This document shows, in pieces, positions 16,463 through 26,423 of a stretch of DNA of 64,000 nt (positions are counted from its first letter, which is position 1; each line of letters opens with the position of its first letter). Made by a program: the position numbers and the translations under genes. The stretch is from Flavobacteriales bacterium UBA1494 (GTDB lineage Bacteria > Bacteroidota > Bacteroidia > Flavobacteriales_E > Vicingaceae). The stretch spans positions 1 through 64,000 of the forward strand of contig CAJJAT010000018.1 in assembly GCA_905182175.1 (NCBI GenBank), written 5' to 3'. The notes under the pieces were generated by a model. The model had not been told where the DNA came from. It was given only the letters and a program-made list of their open reading frames with translations, and searched no databases.

Positions 16463-18948
16463 AGATCCCAATACAGGTCCGAACAGAGATTTCAACGGAG
16501 ATAATAGTGCCTATTTATATACCGAGAAAAATCTTATGTACTTTAATACAATTAAAACGGATTTTTTTGAAAGTAAGTATATAGATTTGAGAGAACTAAC
16601 AGGTTAAAAATTAGAGTTTAAATATCATCAATTTGGTGAATTTATAAGCCAATTGAATATAGATATTTTTAACTGTGTAAATTGGATTAGAACGGCAATA
16701 ATCACAGGGGATGAACACCAAGATGGGAGTGATGCGTGGTCTTATTACAAGCTAAATCTATATAAATTTGCAGGTTCAGTAGCTAAATTAAGATTTGAAT
16801 ATACTCCTAAAAGTCTAAACTTTACGAGACAAACAATAGCAATTGATGACATAAAAATTTATAAAAGAGATTCGTTTGACCTTTCATTTACAAAATTGGA
16901 ATTTATCAATATCAGTGGGGTATATGATGATTCTCTATTCCTTTCAATTTCAAATTTTGGAGATAGTCTTATAAGTGGTCCTATTCATTATTCTTATAGA
17001 GTGAATGGGGGAACTATTCTATCTAACTCAATTGTACTAAGTAACCCACTAGATAAGAGTGAAACGATTCAGAGGAAATTCAAACCTAATGTCAACTTTA
17101 ATACAAATGGAATTTATGAAATCAAAGCTTGGCTAAGTAATTCTAGTGATAAAAATGGTACGAACGATACCAATCGGATTGTAATTGAAAATAATATTCA
17201 AGTTGCAAATAATTATATAGAAGGTTTTAATGCTTTTTTTGATGGTAGTTGCAATCTGAGCGGAGGTACAAGTGTTTATAATTCCTCAAACTTTGTTGAT
17301 GAATTAAAAAACGGGTGGATACAAGCTGCTGAGGGCACATATTATTGGGATGTTCAGAATTCAATAAATTGTAATATTGGAGGAACACAATATCTACCAA
17401 ATTTCGATCATTCGACAGGTAGGGGTAATTTTATGTTTAACGCAGGTCAAACTGCACATCCAAGGGCAATTCTTGAATCACCATTTATTGATTAAAGGAA
17501 TGATTTAACTGCCGGATTAAGATTTTGGTATCATCCATATGATAGTAGCTCAGGAGTTTTATATATTGATGGATTGTTAAATGGTGTTTGGCAAAAAGGG
17601 TTGGATAGTATTATTGGAGTGCCACAAACTAATCGTTTGCTCCCTTGGTCATTAAAGAAAATTGAATTTAATCAGTTTGCTGGTGAAATCATTAAAATTC
17701 GGTTTAGAAAGGAAAATGGTTCAGGATTTAATAAAATTGCAATTGACGACGTAGAATTTTATAGTCCAAGTAACGCAAGATGCTAAAATAGAAAAGTTAA
17801 AAGTTAGCAAAGATGTGTGTAGTTCAAATAATGCAAATTTAGAAATTGAAATTAGCAATATAGGATTAGACACTATTCAGCAAAACCAATTAAAAGTGTT
17901 TTATCAATTAAATAGCGGTCAAATTTTTACTGATAGCAATTTACTTGCAATTTTACCAGATTCTAATAATATCTTTAAATATAACATTTCAGGAATATCA
18001 CATGTTAAGGAGGACACTTTCAAAACTTGGGTCCAACTTTTAAATGATAGCAATAACTTTACTGATACGATGAGTTATTATCTTATAAATAAGCCTGATG
18101 AGTTAGAATATTATGAAGGGTTTGAAAACTTGATTACCCTAGCGTGGCAATGTGGTAGTTATAACAATCCTTTAAATAAAAACCAGAAAGTGGTAGTTGG
18201 AGACCAATGGGTGGTTAGTGACGATTCTATTTGTAATTATGGTAACAGCGGTGCTACTCCTAATCTAAATTCAGGACCAGATATTGCCTCAAATGGACAT
18301 GGATTTATTTATTTTGAACCGGGATTTAATTCGGTTATAGATACTGCTATTCTTTATAGCACTTGCTTAGATTTAACACAAGATAGCTCTATTGCTTTAA
18401 GCTATTATTATCATATGTACGGTGCAGGAACAGGTGAACTTTATATAGATGTGAACTTGAATGGTACATGGTTAAGAGTAGATTCATTAATTGGTCAACA
18501 GCATTTCTCAGGCATTGATCCTTGGAGTCAGAGAAGGATTTCATTGAATCAGTTCTCAGGAGAAATAAATCAAATGCGATTTACAGCAATAGAATCATCT
18601 GCTAGTAATTCTGATGAAGGAAATATTGCAATAGATAATTTTAGTATTTACGACCCTTTGCTAACTGCTATTTCAAAAAATACAGCTAAAACAAATTACT
18701 ATCGTTTATACCCAAATCCAACAGTTGGTGAATTTGTTTTACAAGGTTTAAATTCAAATTCATAAGAACTTAAAATTTCTGTCTTAGATATTGATGGAAG
18801 GTTAATTGAAGTAAGAATAATCAGTTCTCAATCACTTTATATTGATGAACGGTTTAATTTGAGTGATCGGTCAAATGGACTTTACTTTATAATCATTCAA
18901 GGTTTAGAAAAGGTAGAAATAAAGAAGGTGATTTTGACAGGGAGGTAG
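16455..18948 (+). pseudogene. Large secreted MAM-like multi-domain T9SS protein, broken by stops
   Basis: About 830 codons remain of a protein with three repeated beta-jellyroll domains resembling MAM. Each domain ends in IAIDDIKIY, IAIDDVEFYSP or IAIDNFSIYDP and contains WSYYKLNLYKFAG, WSLKKIEFNQFAGE or WSQRRISLNQFSGE. CARDB-like spacers lie between them. The C-terminus is a T9SS type A sorting domain (YRLYPNPTVGEF, SNGLYFIIIQG, KKVILTG). The frame is broken by TAA at 16604-16606, 17493-17495 and 18763-18765 and by a frameshift near 17770. No signal peptide is left, so the 5' end is missing. It was probably a surface adhesin or carbohydrate-binding protein. An IS3 element begins ten bases after its stop. 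Confidence 0.75.
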
Positions 18949-19014
18949 AGTATAGTTTAGCTCCTAATAAGATCGGAGTGATATTTTAAATTTCAAAACT
19001 AATACATTTGAGAT

Positions 19015-19314
19015 ATGAACTACAAGAAATGGGCATTAAAGGAGAAGCTAGAAATACTCTCTAAATCATAAGAAATAGGTGTCGTGGAAACCTGTCATAA
19101 ATGCAGTGTTAGCACTGGTACTTTCTATAGCTGGAAGAATAAGTTTGAGCATAAAGGAGAGGTTGGATTAAAGGTTACCTATGACACTAAGAGTTAGGAT
19201 CTCAAAGCAGCAGAAGAAGAAAATCGTGTATTGCGAAAGTTGCTAAGTGATCGTGAAACCGAACTCGATGAGCAACGAGAGCTCTTAAAAAAAAGTTTGG
19301 AACGTCCAATCTAA
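19015..19314 (+). pseudogene. IS3-type orfA (helix-turn-helix) with two in-frame stops
   Basis: This 99-codon frame has the usual orfA layout. A helix-turn-helix comes first (MNYKKWALKEKLEIL, CHKCSVSTGTFYSWKNKF), followed by a leucine-zipper-like tail (DLKAAEEENRVLRKLL, ELLKKSL). It is interrupted by TAA at 19069-19071 and TAG at 19195-19197. A run of eight A bases near 19287 lies where IS3 elements usually make OrfAB by frameshifting. In this copy, however, orfB is in the +1 frame relative to orfA, so an indel has probably broken that arrangement too. Confidence 0.75.
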
Positions 19315-19329
19315 GAAAGATTTAGTAGA

Positions 19330-20221
19330 TGCCCCTTGCAAGAAACATAAGTGTAGTAAAACCAGGATTATAAAAATGGTTGGTATTATATATAGTAGTT
19401 ACTACAGAAAGCCTAGTGGTGGTAAAAAGGGAAATAAACCCTCTAAACAGACCTTTCATAATACAGAATGCTTTGTGTCACAAGATGTGGTTATAGCTTC
19501 TGTAAAGGAGATTTTAGAGCACGTATTTATAGATTGTGGATACCGATTAATGACTAGCTATTTGAATAGAGGCGGTTACACTATCAACCATAAAAAGCAC
19601 TATAGAATTATGAAAGAAGAAGGTTTGTTAAAGCTTGATAACAGAATAGATGGAAATGATTCTGGGCGTAAATTTGTAAAGTTTAGAAAGGTTCATACTG
19701 ATAGGCCATTAGACTGCTTAGAGATGGATATAAAGATGGTTTGGATACCTAGTGTCGGAAAAAACGCTTACTTGATCTCTGTTATTGACGTTCGCACACG
19801 TAGAATATTAAAGGACTATTTTTCATTTAATATTAAACGGAACGATGTAATAGCACTACTATCTGAGTTGTTTGAAGATTATGATTACCCTGAAAGTGTG
19901 GTTATTAGAAGTGATAATGGTAGCCCATTTATATCAAGAAAGGTACGTGAATATTTAGGTGTAATCGCAGTCCAACAAGAGTTTACACACATTGCAACAC
20001 CTTAGGAGAACGCACATATTGAAGCGTACCACGGAATATTAAAAAAAGAAGTCTTTAAAAAAATTGATTATCAAAATTTTAGTGAAATAGAACAGATACT
20101 AAAGCGCTACGTAAAGTGTTATAACAATAGAAGACTTCACGGACTATTGGGGCGCATAACTCCAATGGAAAAATGGAATGCAGATAAACATCTAATTATG
20201 ATGAAAAAATTAACCGCGTAA
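19330..20221 (+). pseudogene. IS3-type orfB (DDE integrase domain) with one in-frame TAG
   Basis: The frame is readable from about 19330 (KKDLVDAPCKKHKC) and ATG 19376 (MVGIIYSSYYRKP) to 20221. An HTH_21-like part (GYRLMTSYLNRGGY, NHKKHYRIMKEEGLL) is followed by the rve integrase core. The first Asp is in CLEMDIKMVW, the second in VIRSDNGSPF, and the Glu in ENAHIEAYHGILKKE. TAG at 20003-20005 falls two codons before that Glu, removing it from the product. The remainder (YNNRRLHGLLGRITP) is well conserved, so the stop is a recent change. Confidence 0.8.
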
Positions 20222-20422
20222 TTAATAATCGAAATTTAAAAGATTACTCTTGTTTTATAGGGGTCAAAACAGATAGCTCAAGCGAATCATTTTTTTTGCA
20301 ATAATGATCTCCTTCAACACCTTCTATTGCTATCGGTATAAAGTCCTATTTTTATATATTAACAACAACACCTTACTTTAGCGTTTAATTCACGCAACAT
20401 AAATAAAGCTTAAAACCAGGAT

Positions 20423-21181
20423 ATGAATTTGAATTTAGCAGTACTTATAGACGGAGACAATATACCCTCTGCCCACGTGAAAGAAATGATGGAGGAGATT
20501 GCCAAGTATGGAAACCCAACTATTAAAAGAATTTATGGAGATTGGACAAATCCCCATTTGTCGAAATGGAAAAATTTACTGTTACAAAATGCAATTACAC
20601 CGATTCAACAGTATGCCTACACCACAGGAAAAAATGCTACTGATTCAGCTATGATTATTGATGCCATGGATATTCTCTATTCTGAAAAAGTAAACGGGTT
20701 TTGTCTGGTTTCTAGTGACAGTGATTTTACAAAATTAGCTACCAGATTGCGAGAAGCAGGAATGCAGGTTATTGGAATTGGAGAAAAAAAGACCCCACTC
20801 CCTTTCATAGTCGCTTGCGATAAATTTATTTACATAGAAATTCTTAGAAGCCAAACAAATAAGAAAGAAAACTTAAATAAGAAAAATGAAGTTGAAGAGA
20901 GTATCGATAAAATTACTCCGAATGTAATCAAGTTATTATCCTCCACTATTACAGACTCTTCAGATGAAGATGGTTGGGCATTTCTCGGCGATGTAGGTAG
21001 CTTGCTTCAAAAAAAGCAGCCCAATTTTGATTCAAGAAATTATGGATTCGAAAAGTTGACACCTTTAATTAAATCTATAGGAAATTTCGAAGTTGAACAG
21101 CGCGAAAATTCAAAGAGTAAAAACAAATTAATTTTTGTAAAAAACAAGGAAAAGCATAGTCCAAAAAGTAAAAAGGCATAG
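20423..21181 (+). CDS. NYN-domain (PIN-like) ribonuclease-type protein with C-terminal OST-HTH/LOTUS domain
   Basis: This 252-aa soluble protein has an N-terminal NYN domain (about 1-150) with acidic metal-site candidates in LIDGDNIP, GKNATDSAMIIDAMD and LVSSDSDFTKLATRLR, followed by VIGIGEKKTP. The C-terminal half (about 165-245) matches the OST-HTH/LOTUS fold (DGWAFLGDVGSLLQKKQPNF, YGFEKLTPLIKSIG), which binds RNA, notably G-rich or structured forms. It is the LabA/YaiI-like arrangement common in bacteria, and a role in RNA processing is inferred. It is the first intact gene after the decayed region and lies 150 bp from the IS3 right end. Confidence 0.88.
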   Translation: MNLNLAVLIDGDNIPSAHVKEMMEEIAKYGNPTIKRIYGDWTNPHLSKWKNLLLQNAITPIQQYAYTTGKNATDSAMIIDAMDILYSEKVNGFCLVSSDSDFTKLATRLREAGMQVIGIGEKKTPLPFIVACDKFIYIEILRSQTNKKENLNKKNEVEESIDKITPNVIKLLSSTITDSSDEDGWAFLGDVGSLLQKKQPNFDSRNYGFEKLTPLIKSIGNFEVEQRENSKSKNKLIFVKNKEKHSPKSKKA

Positions 21182-21461
21182 AAGATTTATCCCATAAACC
21201 TGATAATCAATCAAAAAATTATCTCCAATAAAAAAACACTACAATTCGCCAACAAGAATCCCTACTATTTTCTCATTACTTAGAACAATTTCAACTCGTA
21301 ATTAGAGCACTAAATCAGCTGTTCATTTTCTTAAAGTACTTAAATACAACCCTGTTTTTTGCCGATCAACCAATCTACATCTTAGGCATAACTAAACACC
21401 ACTTAAAGCTTTAAAATTAGTCTAATTAAAGTAAATTACCGCATTATCAAAAGTGAATATT

Positions 21462-23306
21462 ATGCAAGAGAATAGAATACTAGACTACATAAAAGATGTG
21501 TTAGAAAATATGCCAACTGATTGGTTAAACATAACAACTCATCGACTAGATATTTACGATGAAAAGTTGGCCAAAACCCAGTTTTTAGACCAATTTGACA
21601 TCTTATTTAATGACAACAATTCTGAATTATCATCACTGATTGAGTTACCAACAGCTTATGACTATATTCGATTAGGTCATCCATTATCCTGTATTTTAGA
21701 ATGGGGAATTGCTAATCTGCATCAGATAAATCAAAAAAATATCATCAGTTTTGCATCAGAGTCGATTCCTATTTTAGCAATTCTGAGAAAAAATTTACTA
21801 AATAATAAAAACACCCGAATCGTTTATTCCGAGGAATTACCACGCTTCTTTGACGCTGAAGTTTTGAAAAGTGTTTACGGTTATAATTTTAACCTTGAGA
21901 TCGTTGAAAGCTTAAGTGAAATTTCAGAGTTTGATGGAAGTACAATCTTCATTTCACACCAAGATGAAATATCTACTATTGACCTGATTCCAAATGTTGA
22001 CTTTTTTGTCACTATTTATTCCCCCTTGGGAAGTATTCTACTTGTAAATGGCGAGAAAAACAAGAGCTATATTTCCGACATACAACATGTCAGAAGAAGA
22101 GAGACAATTGCGATGACGCCTATAAATTCTCTGGTTGCTTTAACGTCTCTAACGGAGAAGTCTCCTTTGCATATCGAGAAAAGTACGATAGAGAAAAACA
22201 AAGGACTGGTTTTAGATTCAATTGCAACAATTACGGGTACCACAACACCTGCTTTAGTGGCTTCTAGCGGCCTCTCTATGCAGTACGCAATAATGAAGGG
22301 CCTTATTCACGATGCAATAGAGCAACACCCGGGAAAGGCTATTAAATTTATAGTACCTACAAATTGTTACGGTGGAACAAATGACCAAGCAAGAAGAGTT
22401 GCAGCTTGCCTTGATACTGTTGAAATTGTAGATTTAGCAGTGGATGGAGACAGCGATATGGTACAAAGCATAGATACTGTCTTAGCTAAAATTGCTATGG
22501 AAGATGCTATCCCTTACATCATCGCTGAAATTCCCACAAATCCAAGAGTTGAAGTTCCAAACCTTGCACAGTTAAAGGCTGTTTTAAGCGTTGAACGTAA
22601 AACGGCCACTGGTAAAGTTGCTATTGACCCTGTCTTTATTTTAGATCAAACATTCTGTCCTAACGTACTCTTTTTAGGTGAAGGGGAAATACTTTCGACA
22701 GTTCGAGCCATTTCATATGCTAGTGGATCAAAGTTCCCAAGCGGTGGAAAGTGCACCGCAGGGTATTGCGTTGCAAATAACAAGGCAGAAGCGTTGATGG
22801 AAAAGATTGAATTACATCTGAATCTTTGCAACAATGAAGCGACCGAACTTCAATATGAAATATTAGCGAAACAATTGCCTTCTATGAACCAAAGAATTAA
22901 AGATGCATATACCAATACACGAGAATTTGTGACTTATATCAACAAGACTTTACCAGAAGCAAAAATTAATTTCGTTTCAGAAGAACTAGCAAGTCTAGAA
23001 TTTACTCCTTCTGTATTTTCCTTAGACCTCCCTACTAAGGGAAATACACATGAAGAAAAGGAAGCTTACAAAAGAGAGTTGAATCATAAATTGATCAACT
23101 TAATGATTAAAGAAATTCCAACGGAAAGTAAATATTGCGTGAGCTATGGACAGTTAAATGGATGTTATTGGACTATACCTGCAACATCTACTCAAGGGAC
23201 TACTAAAGAAGGTGACAAAGATTATATTGCCCGTGTATCGCTTTCACCCAATATGAACCTTGAACTTCATAAAAAAGTCTTTTTAAGCTTTGTTAAAAGC
23301 ATTTAA
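21462..23306 (+). CDS. Cys/Met-metabolism PLP-dependent enzyme family protein (long form)
   Basis: The ATG at 21462 gives 614 aa; a GTG at 21453 is an alternative. The C-terminal two thirds look like a fold-type I trans-sulfuration enzyme: IVPTNCYGGTNDQ, then IIAEIPTNPRVEVPNL, and YASGSKFPSGGKCTAG, where Lys424 in SGSK should bind PLP. An N-terminal region of about 200 residues has no clear family assignment and makes the protein much longer than the roughly 390-aa cystathionine synthases and lyases. It may act on a sulfur amino acid, but the substrate is unknown. It is monocistronic in this window. Confidence 0.75.
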   Translation: MQENRILDYIKDVLENMPTDWLNITTHRLDIYDEKLAKTQFLDQFDILFNDNNSELSSLIELPTAYDYIRLGHPLSCILEWGIANLHQINQKNIISFASESIPILAILRKNLLNNKNTRIVYSEELPRFFDAEVLKSVYGYNFNLEIVESLSEISEFDGSTIFISHQDEISTIDLIPNVDFFVTIYSPLGSILLVNGEKNKSYISDIQHVRRRETIAMTPINSLVALTSLTEKSPLHIEKSTIEKNKGLVLDSIATITGTTTPALVASSGLSMQYAIMKGLIHDAIEQHPGKAIKFIVPTNCYGGTNDQARRVAACLDTVEIVDLAVDGDSDMVQSIDTVLAKIAMEDAIPYIIAEIPTNPRVEVPNLAQLKAVLSVERKTATGKVAIDPVFILDQTFCPNVLFLGEGEILSTVRAISYASGSKFPSGGKCTAGYCVANNKAEALMEKIELHLNLCNNEATELQYEILAKQLPSMNQRIKDAYTNTREFVTYINKTLPEAKINFVSEELASLEFTPSVFSLDLPTKGNTHEEKEAYKRELNHKLINLMIKEIPTESKYCVSYGQLNGCYWTIPATSTQGTTKEGDKDYIARVSLSPNMNLELHKKVFLSFVKSI

Positions 23307-23483
23307 CTTTTTCACTAGATGTTAACTTATTGTCCGAGAAGTGTCACCGCATATGCTTAAAAACACAAACCCTTTTATAAGTTTTATGAATAATAAATAA
23401 TATGCTAAGCAGGTTTAATTGACAACTTTCTTCATATACGAGCATTACGAACACTAAGAAGTAGTAAAACCTTCAGAAAGTAG

Positions 23484-23882
23484 ATGCAATCATATATACA
23501 TTACTTTTTACACTTTGGCTTTCCTTTTATTATAGCATTTGGATTCTTTAGAAAAGAATGGAAAAAAGTGTACCTCATTCTGATCGCAACCATGTTAGTT
23601 GATCTAGATCACTTATTAGCGAATCCAATCTTTGACGCAACTCGCTGCAGTATCAATTTCCATATTTTACATACCTATCAAGCTATAGCAATATATATTC
23701 TACTTCTATTCCTTCGAAAACCCCTGAATATAATTGGAATTGGCCTGCTGTTTCATATGTTCACTGATTTTATAGACTGTTTAATGATGTATTCTAACTG
23801 CAAAGAGTGTTTTGCAACTGCTCCGTCAATGACATTAATAAACTCCATTTCAATGTGGATCGGAATCTACTCACCAGCTTAA
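23484..23882 (+). CDS. DUF6122-family membrane protein
   Basis: This 132-aa protein has about four hydrophobic helices (about 8-20, 28-45, 63-82, 84-105). It carries the DUF6122 signature residues that I recall: HYFLHFGFP at the start, MLVDLDHLLANPIFD, RCSINFHILHTY, and FHMFTDFIDCL at the end. The conserved Asp and His residues (DLDHLL, HMFTDFID) recall membrane metal-dependent hydrolases, but activity is not established. It lies between two unrelated single genes, so context gives no clue to function. Confidence 0.75.
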   Translation: MQSYIHYFLHFGFPFIIAFGFFRKEWKKVYLILIATMLVDLDHLLANPIFDATRCSINFHILHTYQAIAIYILLLFLRKPLNIIGIGLLFHMFTDFIDCLMMYSNCKECFATAPSMTLINSISMWIGIYSPA

Positions 23883-24035
23883 TTAATTTATTCCAAAAAA
23901 ACAGAAACGCTAAAGCCAATTAATTTCTCAAAATTGAAACCCTCATTGAGATCTTCGGAAACAATATTCATATTCCACCCTTACCGTTTTAGATAGTAGT
24001 AACTTCACCGTCTACTTTTTTAACCAGTCTTAATT

Positions 24036-25151
24036 ATGAATTGTCTATTAACCGGAGGAACAGGAATTGTTGGAAGCCACATCATATTTGAATGGATTCA
24101 CAAAGCTATTGTCGACAAAACGGTGAATCATCTTTTTGTTGTTATTCGAGATAATGAACTATCTGCAAAACAGCGGTTACTAAATATCTTAAAAGATAAG
24201 TCTCGGCCGGACTTTCTAAATGATTATACACTGGAAGCCTGTTTAGAAAAAGTAACTGTAATTACTCAGGATCTAGCTACGTTAACTAAAGAACATATAA
24301 ATGAGTATGATTTCGACACCGTTGTTCATTGCGCAGGGTCTACGAGCTTATTGCACACTAGCGATTCAAAAAAGAAAGTACACACTCAAAACTATTTAGT
24401 AACGAAGCAACTTATACAAGAGTTGCCTCAAAATGTAACTCGTTTCCTCTATATCAGTACAGCCTATTCTTTTGGAATCCAAAATGAAAAGGTAAATGAT
24501 GTTATCGATCAATATGATGTCAAACATTTCAGAAACCCTTATGAACAATCTAAATATGAGTGCGAACGATATGTTAAAGAAGCATGTAAAGCCAAAAATA
24601 TAGACGCACAAATTTTAAGACCTAGTATTATTTGTGGTCGTTTAATTGATATGCCATTTTATGAGACTCCAAAATTTGATGTCTTCTATTCTTGGGCTAT
24701 CTTTTTAGACAAGTATGCTGAAAAAGCGAAAGAAAATTTTAGAATTTGGATTGACAAAAAAAGCGGATTAAATATTGTACCAGTAGATTTTGTTTCTAAA
24801 GCAGTTCTTTATGCATTTTTAAGTCCTGATATTAAAGAACTTAACATTGTTAATCCAAAGCAAATATTGCACAAAGATTATGTTGGAGATGTGCTCGAAT
24901 CGTTCAATATTAGCTCTTATGAGTACATTGAAGAAAGACCTGAGAACCTGACTATTTTCGAACAGTTATATTACAAAAGTATTGGAGGCCTTTTCGAAAA
25001 ATACATCTCTATCCCAGATTTACAATTTCAGCCTGACCTTATCTTGAAGTTAATAAACCATTTAAAATTAGACCCTACACTTGGTGTTCACGATAATTTC
25101 ATGAACTTAATTAATTTTTCAGTTGAAAAAAAATTCAAGAAAAGTTACTAG
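24036..25151 (+). CDS. NAD(P)-binding reductase of the male-sterility/thioester-reductase (NAD_binding_4) type
   Basis: This 371-aa extended SDR has the glycine-rich motif LTGGTGIVGSHI right at the N-terminus, as expected for a stand-alone Rossmann protein. VVHCAGSTSLL, LYISTAYSFG and NPYEQSKYECERYV contain the active-site Tyr and Lys in YEQSKYE. LRPSIICG and LNIVPVDFVSKA follow in the usual order. Relatives reduce acyl-thioesters or modify sugars or lipids. No acyl-carrier or adenylation domain is attached, so the substrate cannot be told. It has a 260-bp gap after it and no operon partner. Confidence 0.8.
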   Translation: MNCLLTGGTGIVGSHIIFEWIHKAIVDKTVNHLFVVIRDNELSAKQRLLNILKDKSRPDFLNDYTLEACLEKVTVITQDLATLTKEHINEYDFDTVVHCAGSTSLLHTSDSKKKVHTQNYLVTKQLIQELPQNVTRFLYISTAYSFGIQNEKVNDVIDQYDVKHFRNPYEQSKYECERYVKEACKAKNIDAQILRPSIICGRLIDMPFYETPKFDVFYSWAIFLDKYAEKAKENFRIWIDKKSGLNIVPVDFVSKAVLYAFLSPDIKELNIVNPKQILHKDYVGDVLESFNISSYEYIEERPENLTIFEQLYYKSIGGLFEKYISIPDLQFQPDLILKLINHLKLDPTLGVHDNFMNLINFSVEKKFKKSY

Positions 25152-25411
25152 CTATAAATTCAATTGTTAGTGCAGAAATTTATTATTTGACAACATATCG
25201 GAAAAAAAATCTTTGCGTCCTTCAAATTAAACCTATTTTGTAATCAGCGTGAATAGATTTTTAATTGGAGTAAGCACATTAGACCAGTCGCAAAAATAAA
25301 AAGTAAATTGACAAAAAAAAGATGTTATTTTATAGTCGGATCCGTCCTTATTTGCACACAAGACTTCGCTTTAAACATTCGAAATCAAAAGTCTTCAATG
25401 TAAACTAACAC

Positions 25412-26161
25412 ATGGATAACCCACTTATTTTCGGCTTCAAAAAAGCTATTTCAACAATCAATATCTCCAAACAACTCAACAATCCGTTTAAAAAAGACAT
25501 TCCTGAGATTGCGGCTATAGCTGCTCAAGAATTTCAACACTTCATCGCTCAAGAATCTCAAAGCTGGGAGAACAATTTTCTCGCCAAAAAAGGGAAGATG
25601 TTTGGTGTTCTCGTTGTCCAGAAAAAAGATGAGACATATGGCTTCTTAGCTGCTGTCTCCGGAAAATTACCAAACAACGTTAAGTGCGATAAATTAATCC
25701 CTTCAATTTTTAATGATTCCGCTGATGACTTTTTCATTAATAGAGGGATGACCGAATTAACTGAAATTAGTGAGGAAATTAAAGAATCCAGTTGTCAACT
25801 TGAGATTTATGCACTGAAGAAAAGAAGAAAAGAAAAGTCAATCAAGCTGCAAGAGCAACTCTTCAAAAATTATAAAATTTTAAATCTATTTGGAATTGAA
25901 AAGAATGTGATCGAAATTTTCAAAGATTCATCACACGGAAGCCCCCCATCAGCCGCAGGGGAATGTGCTGCCCCTAAATTACTACACCATGCTTTTAAGC
26001 ACCAATTAAACCCAATCGCCTTAGCGGAATTCTGGTGGGGAACCCCTTCTGAAAACACAGAAAGAAACCACAAAGAATTCTACCCCGCTTGTAAAAATAA
26101 ATGTCGACCAATCCTAGAATATATGCTGGATAATACAGAATTATTCAGCAAGGATAATTAA
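25412..26161 (+). CDS. Stand-alone N-terminal domain of a Bacteroidota RluA-type pseudouridine synthase
   Basis: This 249-aa protein matches the N-terminal, non-catalytic half of the roughly 550-aa RluA-family proteins of Bacteroidota. Patterns seen are KMFGVLVVQKKDE, YGFLAAVSGKL, a short charged coiled-coil segment (about 110-155) and SHGSPPSAAGECAAPKLLHHAF, followed by AEFWWGTPSEN and FYPACKNKC. The catalytic domain with its HRLD-type Asp motif is absent. The frame ends in TAA at 26159-26161, and no continuation is visible in the following sequence. It is either a truncated gene or a genuine single-domain paralogue. The AGECAAPKLL and FYPACxxKC cysteines look like a conserved metal or RNA-binding centre. 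Confidence 0.75.
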   Translation: MDNPLIFGFKKAISTINISKQLNNPFKKDIPEIAAIAAQEFQHFIAQESQSWENNFLAKKGKMFGVLVVQKKDETYGFLAAVSGKLPNNVKCDKLIPSIFNDSADDFFINRGMTELTEISEEIKESSCQLEIYALKKRRKEKSIKLQEQLFKNYKILNLFGIEKNVIEIFKDSSHGSPPSAAGECAAPKLLHHAFKHQLNPIALAEFWWGTPSENTERNHKEFYPACKNKCRPILEYMLDNTELFSKDN

Positions 26162-26423
26162 TTGATATAAAGTTAGATAAGTCAAATAATAAGTACGTGA
26201 CCTAGTTCCACTAGACAATAAAAAGCAGTTAAATGGAGTCACTTATTTTAGCTCAATTTGATCGAACTCCATGTGAGGTTTACAACAACACATGGCTAGA
26301 ACGTTGCTACAATGTTTTTACCAAACCATCCGAGAAGTATTTATAAATAAGACAAGTACTGTTCCTTGACAATTGCAATACTTTTGGAGTGAGTTAATTC
26401 CGTTAAACCTAACATCACAACAT

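Larger units (their letters stand above)
18958..20266 (+). mobile_element. IS3-family insertion sequence, inactivated
   Basis: The element is about 1.3 kb with two overlapping-style reading frames and imperfect terminal inverted repeats. The left end (about 18958-18994) and the right end (about 20231-20266) share, in inverted orientation, the pattern CCTA...GAGT-AT-TTTTAAATTTC. The boundaries are my estimate from that match. I could not confirm a short target-site duplication. Both reading frames carry nonsense codons, so the copy is dead in cis, although it might still be moved by an intact relative elsewhere in the genome. Confidence 0.75.

Noticed and set aside
19015-20221. Programmed frameshift at an A8 run joining orfA and orfB
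   Set aside because: The usual IS3 frameshift is -1, but orfB is in the +1 frame relative to orfA here, and three nonsense codons interrupt the two frames. The element is simply inactive.
26234-26346. 37-codon open frame starting MESLILAQFDRTPC
   Set aside because: It has no recognisable start signal, no similarity I can name, and lies in the AT-rich gap before a terminator. Probably chance.
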